From Rahnella inusitata_A (lineage in GTDB: Bacteria > Pseudomonadota > Gammaproteobacteria > Enterobacterales > Enterobacteriaceae), in NCBI RefSeq assembly GCF_965118895.1, contig NZ_CBCPJJ010000008.1:437801-501800 (forward strand): a DNA stretch of 64,000 bases, given 5' to 3'. A program made the translations under genes and the position numbers. Of the stretch, positions 37,311-47,400 are shown in pieces. Within the stretch, counting starts at the first letter, position 1; each line of letters starts with the position of its first letter. The notes beneath the pieces are model-generated. The model saw only the letters and a list, made by a program, of their open reading frames with translations. It had not been told where the DNA came from and did not search any database.

Positions 37311-37553
37311 TTATTTTTTAACCGCCAACTTATCGCATAACGTGAAGCAGGCGACCGAGCCGCTGACGCCCTGCAAAAAGCTTTCACTGCTGATGATGAA
37401 ATCCGGGCTGTAGCCGAACGCGAGGCGCTGGATAAAATGCAGGAGCAGCGCCAGCATCATGCCACCCAGCCAGGCCAGAATGCCGGTGCAGTATGTCACT
37501 ACCGTCAGCCGCCATAACGGGCTGGATAGTCCGGGACCCTTCAATTCTGCCAT
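37311..37553 (-). pseudogene. ClC-family chloride channel remnant (N-terminus only)
   Basis: An 80-codon frame whose first 65 residues (LWRLTVVTYCTGILAWLGGM, LALLLHFIQRLAFGYSPD, SESFLQGVSGS) match the N-terminus of enterobacterial voltage-gated ClC chloride channel proteins, which are normally about 400 residues long. After SFLQGVSGS the sequence changes to VACFTLCDKLAVKK and stops. The rest of the channel is missing, and the adjacent 36.7-37.3 kb does not continue it in any frame I could see, so this is a truncated gene, probably non-functional. Confidence 0.55.
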
Positions 37554-37863
37554 GTCACGATTTCACTGATTCTGTTGTTGATGAGTAAACAGATTACACA
37601 AAGAGAGTTAAACCGTGGTTCAGCGGGAGGGATTTTTATCTCAAGAACGAAGATTTTTCTGTTCGTACTTTGATTGGCGCTACCCCTTTCTTGCGTAGCA
37701 TTGCGCATTTATTACGTCACTCAATGTAGGTTGCCGACAAACTCTGGAAAACGTGGCGCGATATCGTCAATCCGCGCTGTGCCTTTACGAGATGAAGCGT
37801 AATGTCATCTGCGCTTTTAGCGGAACAATCCCTATACAGTGCCGAACAACTCTGTTAATTTAT

Positions 37864-37896
37864 GCACCGAAGCACAGTGCAGTAGTGCTTCGGTGC
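37864..37896. repeat. 12-bp perfect inverted repeat upstream of higB
   Basis: GCACCGAAGCAC (37864-37875) and GTGCTTCGGTGC (37885-37896) with a nine-base loop, about 30 bp before the toxin start. It could be the autoregulatory operator of the HigA antitoxin or a leader hairpin. Confidence 0.65.
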
Positions 37897-37926
37897 CCAA
37901 CCTTGAAACCAGGATGGGTTCATCAG

Positions 37927-38241
37927 ATGAACGATATGCTCAGGATCAGCAGCTTTCGCGATCAGTGGCTGGAAGACTTTTTTCATTTCGCCACACCACA
38001 TCGGAAAATCCCGTGGGTGCTTGCGGGTGTTCTGGAAAGAAAGCTGGATATGATTAATGCTGCGATGGATTACAGGGATTTGCTCTGGCCCCCCGGCAAC
38101 CGTTATGAAGAATTAGCCCCGCCGCTCAAGGGCTTTTCGTCAATACGGGTGAATGACCAGTATCGCCTCATTTTTTACTGGCGTGAAGGTAAGTCACATG
38201 GCTTATTTCTGGATCCTCACGGTTACAGAAACCATCGATAA
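37927..38241 (+). CDS. higB: HigB/RelE-family toxin
   Basis: Type II toxin, expected to be a ribosome-dependent mRNA interferase. The 104-residue protein has the HigB pattern RDQWLEDFF, IPWVLAGVLERKLDMINAA, LLWPPGNRYEELAPPLKG and a C-terminal SIRVNDQYRLIFYWREG. The antitoxin gene follows after 53 bp, the toxin-first order typical of higBA. The ATG at 37927 or the one three codons downstream is the start; the longer frame is not supported. Confidence 0.85.
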   Translation: MNDMLRISSFRDQWLEDFFHFATPHRKIPWVLAGVLERKLDMINAAMDYRDLLWPPGNRYEELAPPLKGFSSIRVNDQYRLIFYWREGKSHGLFLDPHGYRNHR

Positions 38242-38294
38242 CGACAGGCATTATCGTTGCAATGTTAATGAAGGCAGACCAGAAGGAAAGTCGT

Positions 38295-38624
38295 ATGGAT
38301 GTGACAACACGTAAGCCCGCAACCGTCGGGGATATTTTGCAGTATGAATACCTTGAACCAACCGGTCTGAGAATTAATGACCTGGCCGTCATACTGAATG
38401 TACACCGCAATACCATCAGCGCACTGGTCAACAACAACCGTAAGCTGACCATTGATATCGCTTTCCGGCTGGCAAAAGCCTTTGAGACGTCCGTTGAATT
38501 TTGGCTGAACCTGCAGAAAAATGTCGATATCTGGGAAGTGCAAAATAATCCGCGTTTAATGGCTGATATCAACCATGTTGTCACCCTGAAAACCTTTCTC
38601 GAGCGGCCTGAAAGCCATCCCTAG
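38295..38624 (+). CDS. higA: HigA-family antitoxin (XRE-type HTH)
   Basis: DNA-binding antitoxin that neutralises HigB and represses the operon. The 109 residues include an early TVGDILQYEYLEPTGLRIND segment and an XRE helix-turn-helix (LAVILNVHRNTISALVNNNR), followed by the dimerisation helices with VEFWLNLQKNVDIWE. The ATG at 38295 is chosen because AGAAGGAAAG lies just before it; a start 11 codons upstream lacks a ribosome site. It is convergent with efeB. Confidence 0.87.
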   Translation: MDVTTRKPATVGDILQYEYLEPTGLRINDLAVILNVHRNTISALVNNNRKLTIDIAFRLAKAFETSVEFWLNLQKNVDIWEVQNNPRLMADINHVVTLKTFLERPESHP

Positions 38625-38658
38625 CTAACAGTATCGTCATCGCGGGCGGGGTCGGGCC

Positions 38659-39954
38659 TTACGCCTCAATCAACGCTTGCCCCAGATAATGACTTTGATC
38701 TTTCACCCCCGGCAGCGTGAAGAAGAAACCCCCACCAACCGGGCGGATGTACTCTTCCAGCGGCTCGCCGTTCAGGCGTTTTTGCACGGTCAGAAAACCC
38801 TTTTCGAGATCATGCTGGAAGCAGACAAACAGCAGCCCCATTTCCAGCTGACCGGAATTGGTGACGCCCAGCGAATAGCTGTAGCCGCGACGCAGCATCA
38901 GGTTGTCGTCGGTTTCTTTGGTGCGCGGATTCGCTAAGCGGATATGCGCATCCAGCGGGATCACCTTGCCTTCCGGGTCTTTGGTGTAATCCGGCACGTC
39001 GTGCTCTTTTTCCATACCGAGCGGCGCGCCAGTGGCTTTGTGACGGCCAAAGATCGTCTGCTGCTCCTGCAACGGCGTGCGGTCCCAAAATTCGACGTGG
39101 AAAGGAATAATGCGCGTGGCCTGATAGCTGCCGCCGACCGTCCACGCGGGTTCGCCCTGATCGGCGGTCACCCAGATGGCTTTATCCATCAGCTGTTTGT
39201 CTTTGCTGTCAGGATTCGCCGTACCGTCTTTGAAGCCCAGCAGGTTGATCGGCGTTTCTTTGCCCTGACTGCGCGCAGCGTGAGATGAAATGAAGCCGTC
39301 GCGACGCCAGCGCACGCTGAGCAAATCCGGGGTGTACTTGATAATGTCGCGCAGTGCGTGAACCACGGTATCGCTGTTATTGGCACAAATCTGCAACAGC
39401 AGATCGCCGTGGCAAAGCTTGGCATCAAGGGAATCGTTGGGGAAACGTGCCATACGCTGCAACTTCAGCGGTTTGTGCGGCGCGAGACCAAAACGTTCAT
39501 CAAACAGGGAATCACCAGCGGAGAGCGTCATGGTCAGGTTGTCAGGATAAATCTCTGCGCCCATGACGCCGGAATCCATCGGCGGGAATTTCGGATCCAC
39601 AGAAGGCGCGGTGCCACCGGTGGTCAGGAAGGCGAAACGGGTATCAAGCAGACGGAACAGACGCTCCAGATCGGCTTTGTTTGTGGCCAGCACGTCAAAA
39701 GCCACCAGCATCATCGCGGCCTGTTGCGGCGTCAGAATACCAGCCTGATGTTCGCCGTAATAAGGCTGTTTGCCCCAGCGCTCATCGGGGGAAACGGTTC
39801 CGGGGGTGTATTCTTTTTTTGCACCAGGTGTTTTCTCGGCCTGCGCACCGTCTGCGCCGCCCAGGGCAAATGCCCCGCCTAACAATCCCACGCCTTTTAA
39901 CAAACGGCGGCGGGAAGAAGAAACGTTATCTTGATTATTATTTTTGTAACTCAT
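38659..39954 (-). CDS. efeB: Deferrochelatase / Dyp-type peroxidase EfeB
   Basis: Periplasmic heme peroxidase of the EfeUOB iron system. The 431-residue precursor has a twin-arginine signal (SSSRRRLLKGVGLLGG) ending in GADGAQA. Dyp motifs include GFKDGTANP with the distal Asp and DAHIRLANPR with the proximal heme His. The VEFWDRTPLQEQQTIFGR segment is nearly identical to E. coli. It is the last gene of efeUOB and lies 151 bp after efeO, with a palindromic repeat between. Confidence 0.95.
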   Translation of the reverse strand: MSYKNNNQDNVSSSRRRLLKGVGLLGGAFALGGADGAQAEKTPGAKKEYTPGTVSPDERWGKQPYYGEHQAGILTPQQAAMMLVAFDVLATNKADLERLFRLLDTRFAFLTTGGTAPSVDPKFPPMDSGVMGAEIYPDNLTMTLSAGDSLFDERFGLAPHKPLKLQRMARFPNDSLDAKLCHGDLLLQICANNSDTVVHALRDIIKYTPDLLSVRWRRDGFISSHAARSQGKETPINLLGFKDGTANPDSKDKQLMDKAIWVTADQGEPAWTVGGSYQATRIIPFHVEFWDRTPLQEQQTIFGRHKATGAPLGMEKEHDVPDYTKDPEGKVIPLDAHIRLANPRTKETDDNLMLRRGYSYSLGVTNSGQLEMGLLFVCFQHDLEKGFLTVQKRLNGEPLEEYIRPVGGGFFFTLPGVKDQSHYLGQALIEA

Positions 39955-39978
39955 TGCTATGCCTCAGGAATTTAAACG

Positions 39979-40104
39979 CTCCCTCCCCTGCGAAGGGGAG
40001 AGTTGGGATGGGGTATTAAGGTCAAAAAAAAAGTTAAAGCGTGCTTTGACAAACGGTTAGCCTTTAAAACCCCCTCCCGGCCTCCCCCTTCGCTGGGGGA
40101 GGAG
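39979..40104. repeat. Palindromic repeat, copy 3
   Basis: CTCCCTCCCCTGCGAAGGGG...GGGATGGGGTATT at the left faces ACCCCCTCCCGGCC and TCCCCCTTCGCTGGGGGAGG at the right. It fills the gap between efeO and efeB, ending 1 bp from the efeO stop. Confidence 0.75.
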
Positions 40105-40105
40105 A

Positions 40106-41245
40106 TTAATCCAGACCTAATACGCCACGCAGTTTGGCTAAATCTTCTGCCAGTGTCGTGATCGGCCCTTTCATTGCATTGCGGTCAGCATCGGACAGTT
40201 TTTCATAGTTCTCATAACCGTCTTTGGTTTTGTATTTGTCGAGCAACGTATCGACGGTTTTGAAGTTCGCGTCAATTTTATCCAGCAGTGGCTTGTCAGC
40301 TTTTTCCAACAGCGGACGCAAAAGGTTAACGATTTTCTGTGCGCCGTCGAGATTGGCACGGAAATCCCACAGATCAGTGCGGCTGTAACGGTCTTCTTCA
40401 CCGCTGATTTTGCTTGAGGCCACTTCCTCGATAAGCCCGGCAGCACCGCCGACCACTTTGCTTGGCGGGAAGGTCAGATCGGTGATGCGTTTTTGCAGAT
40501 CCACGGTGTCGGCATACAGTTTGTCAGCAAACTGCTCGGTGCCTTTAGTGGTTTTGTCGGCGAAGAGGATTTTCTCCAGACGATGGAAACCGGTGAAGTT
40601 CGGGTCTTCGGCTTTCTTCTCGAAATCGTCTTCACGGGCGTCGATGCTGCCGTCCAGATCGGAGAACAGTTCAGCGATCGGCTCAATGCGCTCGTAGTAA
40701 ACGCGGGTTGATGCGTACAGGGATTGCGCTTTTTTCAGGTCGCCCTTTTTGATCGCATCAGTAAAGGCTTTGGTATGGGAAACCAGTTCGCCAACCTGTT
40801 GCGTCACATACACTTTGTATTCGGCAATCGGGCCGACCAGCGCCATTGCATCAGGCTTGGTTGCCGTCGCTGCGCCTTCTGCGGTCACGGTCAGTTTCCC
40901 TTTTGGATTGCTCAGCAAGCCGCAGGTCATGTCGTATTCGCCCGGTTCCAGATTGGCGGTCATTTTCTGGGTAAAGCCCGGTGCGATGTTTTCGCGCTCT
41001 TCAACCACCATCACGCCTTTCAGAATTTCCCACTCCAGCCCTTTCTGGCTGGCGTTGTGCACCACAAACTGCGTTTTACCGGCCGGCACGGTCAGTGCCA
41101 TTGGGTCACATTGTTTATCGTTGACGGTAATTTTAACCTGACGAACATCAGCAGCCAGCACGTTGGCGCTCAGCGCAAACGCTGGCAGGGACAACAGTGC
41201 AATCTGTAAAGCTTTACGGCGAAACAGCGGGGATGAATATGACAT
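40106..41245 (-). CDS. efeO: Iron uptake system component EfeO
   Basis: Periplasmic iron-binding protein that serves the permease EfeU. The 379-residue precursor has a signal peptide (LPAFALSANVLA), an N-terminal cupredoxin-like domain (to about 130) and a C-terminal M75/imelysin domain with the conserved HRLEKILF (HxxE) metal motif. The ATG at 41245 follows GGAG and matches the E. coli N-terminus. It lies 45 bp after efeU. Confidence 0.93.
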   Translation of the reverse strand: MSYSSPLFRRKALQIALLSLPAFALSANVLAADVRQVKITVNDKQCDPMALTVPAGKTQFVVHNASQKGLEWEILKGVMVVEERENIAPGFTQKMTANLEPGEYDMTCGLLSNPKGKLTVTAEGAATATKPDAMALVGPIAEYKVYVTQQVGELVSHTKAFTDAIKKGDLKKAQSLYASTRVYYERIEPIAELFSDLDGSIDAREDDFEKKAEDPNFTGFHRLEKILFADKTTKGTEQFADKLYADTVDLQKRITDLTFPPSKVVGGAAGLIEEVASSKISGEEDRYSRTDLWDFRANLDGAQKIVNLLRPLLEKADKPLLDKIDANFKTVDTLLDKYKTKDGYENYEKLSDADRNAMKGPITTLAEDLAKLRGVLGLD

Positions 41246-41290
41246 GTACAACTCCATGACAAACTGTGTGAAGAGAAAATTAACGTAAAA

Positions 41291-42142
41291 TCAGCGTTGT
41301 GGTTTTTGCCCGGCCGAAGCCGGCGCGGCCACGGGCGATTTGCCCTGTGGCATAAAGAACAGGAACAGCGCTGGTATCAGATACAGGAAATAGACCGAGA
41401 CTTCGCTGACGGTCGGGGCTTCCTGATAACCAAACATGCCTTCGAGCAGAGTTCCGAATAATGAGTGCGTGGAGAGCGTGCCGCTCAGATCAAAAGCGAT
41501 ATCCTGCATACGGTTCCACAGACCCGCTTCGTGGAAGGCGCGGATAGCCCCCGCTGCCAGACCGGCGGCGACGAACAGAATAAACAGACTGGTCCACTTG
41601 AAGAACTTCGCCAGATGCAGCTTCACGCCACCGTAATAGATGAGGAAACCGAGCACGATTGCCGCGCCTAAGCCCAGCAACGCACCGATCGGTGCTGCGA
41701 TCCCCACATCCTGCTGGAACGCAGCCAGCAGAAAGAATACCGATTCCAGCCCTTCGCGCGCCACGGCAAAGAACACCATCGCGACCAGCGCCCAGCCCTG
41801 CCCGCGGCTTGAATTCAGCGCGTTATCAATCGCACCTTCCAGATGTACTTTGATCGAACGCGACACTTTGCGCATCCAGAACACCATGTAAGTCAGAATA
41901 CAGACCGCAATCACGGCCACGATGCCCTCGAACAGCTCCTGCTGCTTCTGCGGAAATTCGCCGGTGGTTTCATTGATAAAAATACCCAGCGCCAGGCACA
42001 AGGCTGCCGCGACGATAACGCCAATCCAGACCACGCCAAGCCACTGCCCGCGCTGCGTACGTTTCAGATAACTGGCGATCAGGCTGACGATCAGCGCGGC
42101 TTCCAGCCCTTCGCGGAACATGATAAGAAACGGAACGAACAT
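41291..42142 (-). CDS. efeU: Ferrous iron permease EfeU (Ftr1 family)
   Basis: Inner-membrane iron permease with seven helices. The 283-residue protein has the two REXXE iron-transport motifs: REGLEA at about residue 10 and REGLES near 150. E. coli K-12 efeU is frameshifted, but here the frame is intact. The ATG at 42142 follows GGGAG; 50 upstream codons in frame are not credible. It is the first gene of efeUOB, with a Fur box 72-90 bp upstream. Confidence 0.93.
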   Translation of the reverse strand: MFVPFLIMFREGLEAALIVSLIASYLKRTQRGQWLGVVWIGVIVAAALCLALGIFINETTGEFPQKQQELFEGIVAVIAVCILTYMVFWMRKVSRSIKVHLEGAIDNALNSSRGQGWALVAMVFFAVAREGLESVFFLLAAFQQDVGIAAPIGALLGLGAAIVLGFLIYYGGVKLHLAKFFKWTSLFILFVAAGLAAGAIRAFHEAGLWNRMQDIAFDLSGTLSTHSLFGTLLEGMFGYQEAPTVSEVSVYFLYLIPALFLFFMPQGKSPVAAPASAGQKPQR

Positions 42143-42213
42143 AGCGGAACTCCCGTAAAGCAATGAACCTACAGATTGTGCAAACACTCTGTAAAGAAAA
42201 GTAAAATCGAAAC

Positions 42214-42232
42214 GATAGTGATTATCATTCTT
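42214..42232 (-). promoter_or_regulatory. Fur box of the efeUOB operon
   Basis: GATAGTGATTATCATTCTT on the plus strand agrees with most of the 19-bp Fur consensus. It is well placed for efeU, whose E. coli counterpart is repressed by Fur and induced at low pH through CpxR. Confidence 0.75.
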
Positions 42233-42347
42233 GGCCAAAGAATTGCAAGAGGCGGCACGCTGTTTTTTGAGCGTTAAAGGGGAATTGAGCACGAAAAAAT
42301 ATTGCCGGTTGTTTCAGAGGAAAAAATACGCAGGAAAGGAATTGCAA

Positions 42348-42370
42348 ACGGAGCCCTGAGGCTCCGTTAA
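42348..42370 (-). terminator. Terminator downstream of putP
   Basis: AACGGAGCC-CTGA-GGCTCCGTT, with T-rich sequence on both sides, lies 33 bp beyond the putP stop on the minus strand. Confidence 0.75.
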
Positions 42371-42402
42371 AACTACCGTAATTTCAATGAGTCACAATGA
42401 GA

Positions 42403-43887
42403 TCAGATAGTGTTGTACTCGGCTTCAGCCGTATTGAAGCGTTCTTCTACAGCTTTCGACGGTTTGCTGCCCATCAGGCTGACAATCCAGATAGCTGCGC
42501 AGGCGAAGATAAAGCCGGGGATAATTTCATACAGTTCGGCCCAGCCGTACTGTTTCCACAAAATCACCGTCGCCGCACCAACGATCATCCCGGCCAGCGC
42601 GCCGTTGCGGGTCATGCGTTTCCACATCACCGAGATCAGGATAACCGGACCAAACGCCGCACCAAAGCCTGCCCACGCGTAGCTCACTAAGCCCAGCACG
42701 CGGTTTTCAGGGTTCGCAGCCAGCGCAATCGCCACCAGCGCCACAACCAGTACCATCAGGCGACCGATCCACACCAGCTCGCGCTGACTCGCACCTTTAC
42801 GCAGAAACGCTTTGTACAGGTCTTCGGTGATCGCACTGGAACACACCAGCAGCTGGCAACTCAGGGTACTCATCACCGCCGCCAGAATAGCCGACAGCAG
42901 GATACCGGCGATCCACGGGTTAAAGAGGATTTTCGCCAGCTCGATAAACACGCGCTCGCCGTTCTGGGTCACGTTACCCGCTTCGCCCGGATTATTGCTG
43001 AAGTAGGCAATACCAAAGAAGCCCACCGCGATGGTGCCCGCCAGACACAGAATCATCCACGTCATACTGATGCGGCGTGCGCTGCGAATGGTGCGATGGG
43101 AATCCGCCGCCATAAAGCGCGCCAGAATGTGCGGCTGGCCGAAATAGCCCAGCCCCCAGCCCAGCAATGACAAGATCGCCACCAGATTCATGTTCTTGAA
43201 CATGTCGGTGTATTCCGGGTTTTTGGCGTTGATCACCATCATCGAAGTATCAATACCGCCGACCGCGAGGATGACGATCACCGGGGTGAGGATCAGCGCG
43301 AAAATCATCAGGCTGGCCTGCACGGTATCGGTCCAGCTTACCGCCAGAAAACCGCCGATAAAGGTATAAACGATGGTTGCCGCCGCACCCGCCCACAGGG
43401 CGGTCTGGTAAGTCATGCCGAAGGTGCTTTCAAACAGTCGCGCACCGGCCACGATGCCGGAAGCACAATAGATGGTGAAGAACACCAGAATCACCAGCGC
43501 CGAGATAATCCGCAGCAGTTTGCTGGAATCTTCAAAACGATGGGTGAAGTAATCCGGCAGGGTCAGCGCATTGTTGTTGGCTTCGGTGTGAACGCGCAGG
43601 CGCCCCGCCACCAGCTTCCAGTTCAGATACGCGCCTATGGTCAGGCCGATGGCGATCCAGCTTTCAGAAATACCGGAAATAAAAATCGCCCCCGGTAACC
43701 CCATCAGCAGCCAGCCACTCATGTCTGAGGCTCCGGCGGAAAGTGCGGTCACTAGGCTGCCTAAACTGCGGCCGCCCAGAATGTAATCATCAAAGTTTTT
43801 GGTCCGTAAATACGCGATGAGGCCGATCAAAATCATCCCGAAAATATAAACACAAAACGTCACCAGCATCGGTGTGTTCATTGTCAT
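42403..43887 (-). CDS. putP: Na+/proline symporter PutP
   Basis: Inner-membrane sodium:proline symporter with 13 helices. The 494-residue protein shows the SSS family pattern, for example GGRSLGSLVTALSAGASDMSGW near residue 40 (with the Na+ site Asp and Ser) and GWGLGYFGQPHILARFMAA. The ATG at 43887 (MTMNTPML) aligns with E. coli and follows GGAG; a start four codons earlier lacks support. It is divergent from putA, as in E. coli. Confidence 0.95.
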   Translation of the reverse strand: MTMNTPMLVTFCVYIFGMILIGLIAYLRTKNFDDYILGGRSLGSLVTALSAGASDMSGWLLMGLPGAIFISGISESWIAIGLTIGAYLNWKLVAGRLRVHTEANNNALTLPDYFTHRFEDSSKLLRIISALVILVFFTIYCASGIVAGARLFESTFGMTYQTALWAGAAATIVYTFIGGFLAVSWTDTVQASLMIFALILTPVIVILAVGGIDTSMMVINAKNPEYTDMFKNMNLVAILSLLGWGLGYFGQPHILARFMAADSHRTIRSARRISMTWMILCLAGTIAVGFFGIAYFSNNPGEAGNVTQNGERVFIELAKILFNPWIAGILLSAILAAVMSTLSCQLLVCSSAITEDLYKAFLRKGASQRELVWIGRLMVLVVALVAIALAANPENRVLGLVSYAWAGFGAAFGPVILISVMWKRMTRNGALAGMIVGAATVILWKQYGWAELYEIIPGFIFACAAIWIVSLMGSKPSKAVEERFNTAEAEYNTI

Positions 43888-44193
43888 GTCCGTCTCCACT
43901 TCTTGTTATTTGTCGTACTTATTAGCGATGCATGTTTATGCAGGCCGGCACCTGTCTGTCCTGACGTCCCTCTGGTGAGAGGCGTTCAAAATCATGCCGG
44001 GGCGAGATGATGGCTGAAACCCGCGAAGGATGCAGCATGACTCTCCATATTTTTTCTTTATACAGGCAGTTAATACGGCTTTTATTCAAATTTCTTGTCG
44101 GGCGGATACTGGTTTAGCGAAAGGTCGATTTCAAGAGATTTAACAATCCAGATACACAAAATTCACGCCGCATCACACTTATCTTGTCGAAGG

Positions 44194-44352
44194 GTTGCAC
44201 GTTGCAAACCCAAAGGTTGTACCCGATACCCTTAAGCGAATCCGGCGCAACATCCGTTACCACAGTGAAAAAACGGTTATTCATATGTTAAAAATGCCAG
44301 CCAAATCACATCAGGCACACTTCCTGCATTAACAGGGTTGCACAAGGTTGCA
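44194..44352. promoter_or_regulatory. PutA operator cluster between putP and putA
   Basis: Four GTTGCA hexamers, at 44194-44199, 44201-44206, 44337-44342 and 44347-44352, and a GTTGTA variant at 44216-44221. GTTGCA is the core bound by the PutA ribbon-helix-helix domain in E. coli. Sites occur in closely spaced pairs (7-10 bp), as for dimer binding. They lie 307 bp from putP and 71 bp from putA and would repress both genes without proline. The rest of 43888-44422 is A/T rich and holds no ORF. Confidence 0.8.
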
Positions 44353-44422
44353 ACATAGAAGATATTGCTTGCCACAAACATAATGAAATCACCTGAACTT
44401 TTTTTATATGGAGTGTTTGCGC

Positions 44423-47400
44423 ATGGGTATGACGACGATGGGCGTGAAACTGGACGAAGGCACACGCGACCGGCTGAAAGTGGCGGCACAACAGATTGAC
44501 CGCACCCCGCACTGGCTGATTAAGCAGGCGATATTTTCCTATCTGGAACGTCTGGAAAATGGCGACGCCCTACCGGAAATTCCGGCGCTGAACGGCGCTG
44601 TGACTGAAAGCGCTGAAGAGGCCGCTGCGCCGCTGTTGCAGGAATCACATCAGCCATTCCTGGATTTTGCCGAGCAAATTCAGCCGCAGTCCGTCAGTCG
44701 TTCCGCCATCACCGCCGCCTATCGCCGCCCGGAGCCGGAGGCGGTTTCGATGCTGCTTGAACAGGCACGTTTACCCGCGTCGTTAAATGACGCTGCGCAG
44801 AAGCTCGCCGCCGACATCGCCACCAAACTGCGTAACCAGAAGAGTGCAAATGGCCGCGCCGGAATGGTGCAAAGCCTGTTGCAAGAGTTCTCCCTTTCGT
44901 CGCAGGAAGGCGTGGCGCTGATGTGTCTGGCCGAAGCGCTGCTGCGTATTCCCGACAAACCAACGCGCGATGCGTTGATCCGCGACAAAATCAGCAACGG
45001 TAACTGGCATTCCCATCTTGGCCGCAGCCCGTCGCTGTTCGTCAACGCCGCGACCTGGGGTTTGTTGTTCACCGGCAAACTGGTGGCAACGCACAACGAA
45101 GCCAGCCTGTCGAAATCGCTGAGCCGCATTATCGGTAAAGGCGGTGAACCGCTGATCCGCAAAGGCGTGGACATGGCGATGCGCCTGATGGGCGAGCAGT
45201 TTGTCACCGGCGAAACCATTGCCGAAGCACTGGCTAATGCCCGCAAGCACGAAGAGAAAGGGTTCCGCTATTCCTACGATATGCTGGGTGAAGCGGCACT
45301 GACCGAGAAAGATGCGCAGGCCTATTTGCAGTCGTATCAGCAAGCGATCAACGCCATCGGTAAAGCCTCGAACGGTCGCGGCATCTATGAAGGGCCGGGG
45401 ATTTCCATCAAGCTTTCCGCCCTGCACCCACGTTACAGCCGTGCGCAGTACGAGCGTGTGATGGAAGAACTTTATCCGCGCCTGCTGTCGCTGACCTTGC
45501 TGGCACGCAGCTATGACATCGGCATTAATATTGATGCCGAAGAAGCCGATCGCCTGGAAATCTCCCTCGATTTGCTGGAAAAACTCTGCTTTGAGCCGGA
45601 ACTGGCGGGCTGGAACGGCATCGGCTTTGTCATTCAGGCGTATCAGAAACGCTGCCCGATGGTGATCGATTACCTGACTAACCTGGCGCAGCGCAGCCGT
45701 CGTCGTTTGATGATCCGTCTGGTGAAAGGCGCGTACTGGGACAGCGAAATCAAACGCGCGCAGGTCGAAGGTCTGGAAGATTATCCGGTCTATACCCGCA
45801 AGGTTTACACCGACGTTTCCTATCTGGCCTGCGCCCGCAAACTGCTGGCGGTTCCGAACCTGATTTATCCGCAGTTCGCCACCCACAATGCCCATACCGT
45901 GGCGGCGATTTATCAGCTGGCGGGCAACAACTATTATCCGGGACAGTATGAGTTCCAGTGCCTGCATGGCATGGGTGAACCGCTGTACGAGCAGGTAGTC
46001 GGAAAAATTGCCGAAGGCAAACTGAACCGCCCTTGCCGCATTTACGCCCCGGTGGGGACGCACGAAACCCTGCTGGCGTATCTGGTGCGACGTCTGCTGG
46101 AAAATGGCGCGAACACCTCTTTCGTCAACCGCATCGCCGACGCCACACTGCCAATTGCAGAGCTGGTCGCCGATCCGGTACTGGCGGTTGAAGCGCTGGC
46201 CGCCAGCGAAGGACAGGTCGGCTTGCCACATCCGCGCATCGCCCTGCCACGCAATCTGTACGGCAGCAAACGCGTGAACTCCGCCGGTCTGGATATGTCC
46301 AGCGAGCATCGTCTGGCCTCCCTGTCCAGCGCTCTGTTGCAAAGCGCCAGCCATCCGATCACCGCGCAACCGATGATTGATGCACCAACGGATGACGGCG
46401 AGTTCATGCCGGTCATCAACCCGTCTGAAAATTCCGATATCGTCGGCCACGTGCGCGAAGCGACAGAAGCGGAAATCAGCCGCGCGCTGGACGCCTCCGC
46501 CGCAGCCGGCGCCATCTGGTTTGCTACGCCTCCCGAAGAGCGCGCAGCAATCTTGCAACGCGCAGCAGAATTGATGGAAGCGCAGTTGCAAAGTCTGCTT
46601 GGCGTGCTGGTGCGCGAAGCCGGAAAAACCTTTAATAACGCCATCGCCGAAGTGCGCGAAGCGGTCGATTTCCTGCACTACTACGCCGGGCAGATCCGCG
46701 AAGATTTCACCAACGACACGCATCGTCCGCTCGGACCGGTGGTGTGCATCAGCCCGTGGAACTTCCCGCTGGCAATCTTCACCGGTCAGATTGCTGCTGC
46801 ACTGGCGGCGGGTAACAGCGTGCTGGCGAAACCTGCCGAACAGACGCCGCTTATCGCCGCGCTGGCCGTCGGTATTCTGCATGAAGCCGGTGTTCCGGCG
46901 GGCGTTCTGCAACTTCTGCCGGGCAAAGGCGAAACCGTCGGCTCGCAGCTGGTGAATGACGAACGCGTTCGCGGCGTGCTGTTCACCGGTTCCACCGACG
47001 TGGCGGGTATTTTGCAACGTAACATCGCAGGCAGACTCGATCCGCAGGGGCGTCCGACGCCGCTTATCGCTGAAACCGGCGGTCTGAACGCGATGATCGT
47101 CGATTCTTCCGCCCTGACCGAACAGGTAGTGATGGACGTGGTAGCTTCGGCGTTCGACAGCGCCGGTCAGCGTTGTTCCGCCCTGCGCGTGCTGTGCATT
47201 CAGGATGACGTCGCCGACCATACCTTGCAGATGCTGCGCGGCGCCATGGCCGAATGCCGGATGGGCAACCCGGAACGTCTGTCTACGGACATCGGGCCGG
47301 TCATTGACAGCGAAGCCAAAGAAGGCATCGAGAAACACATCGACGCCATGCGCGCCAAGGGCCGCACGGTATATCAGGCAACACAAACTTTCGCAGCTGA

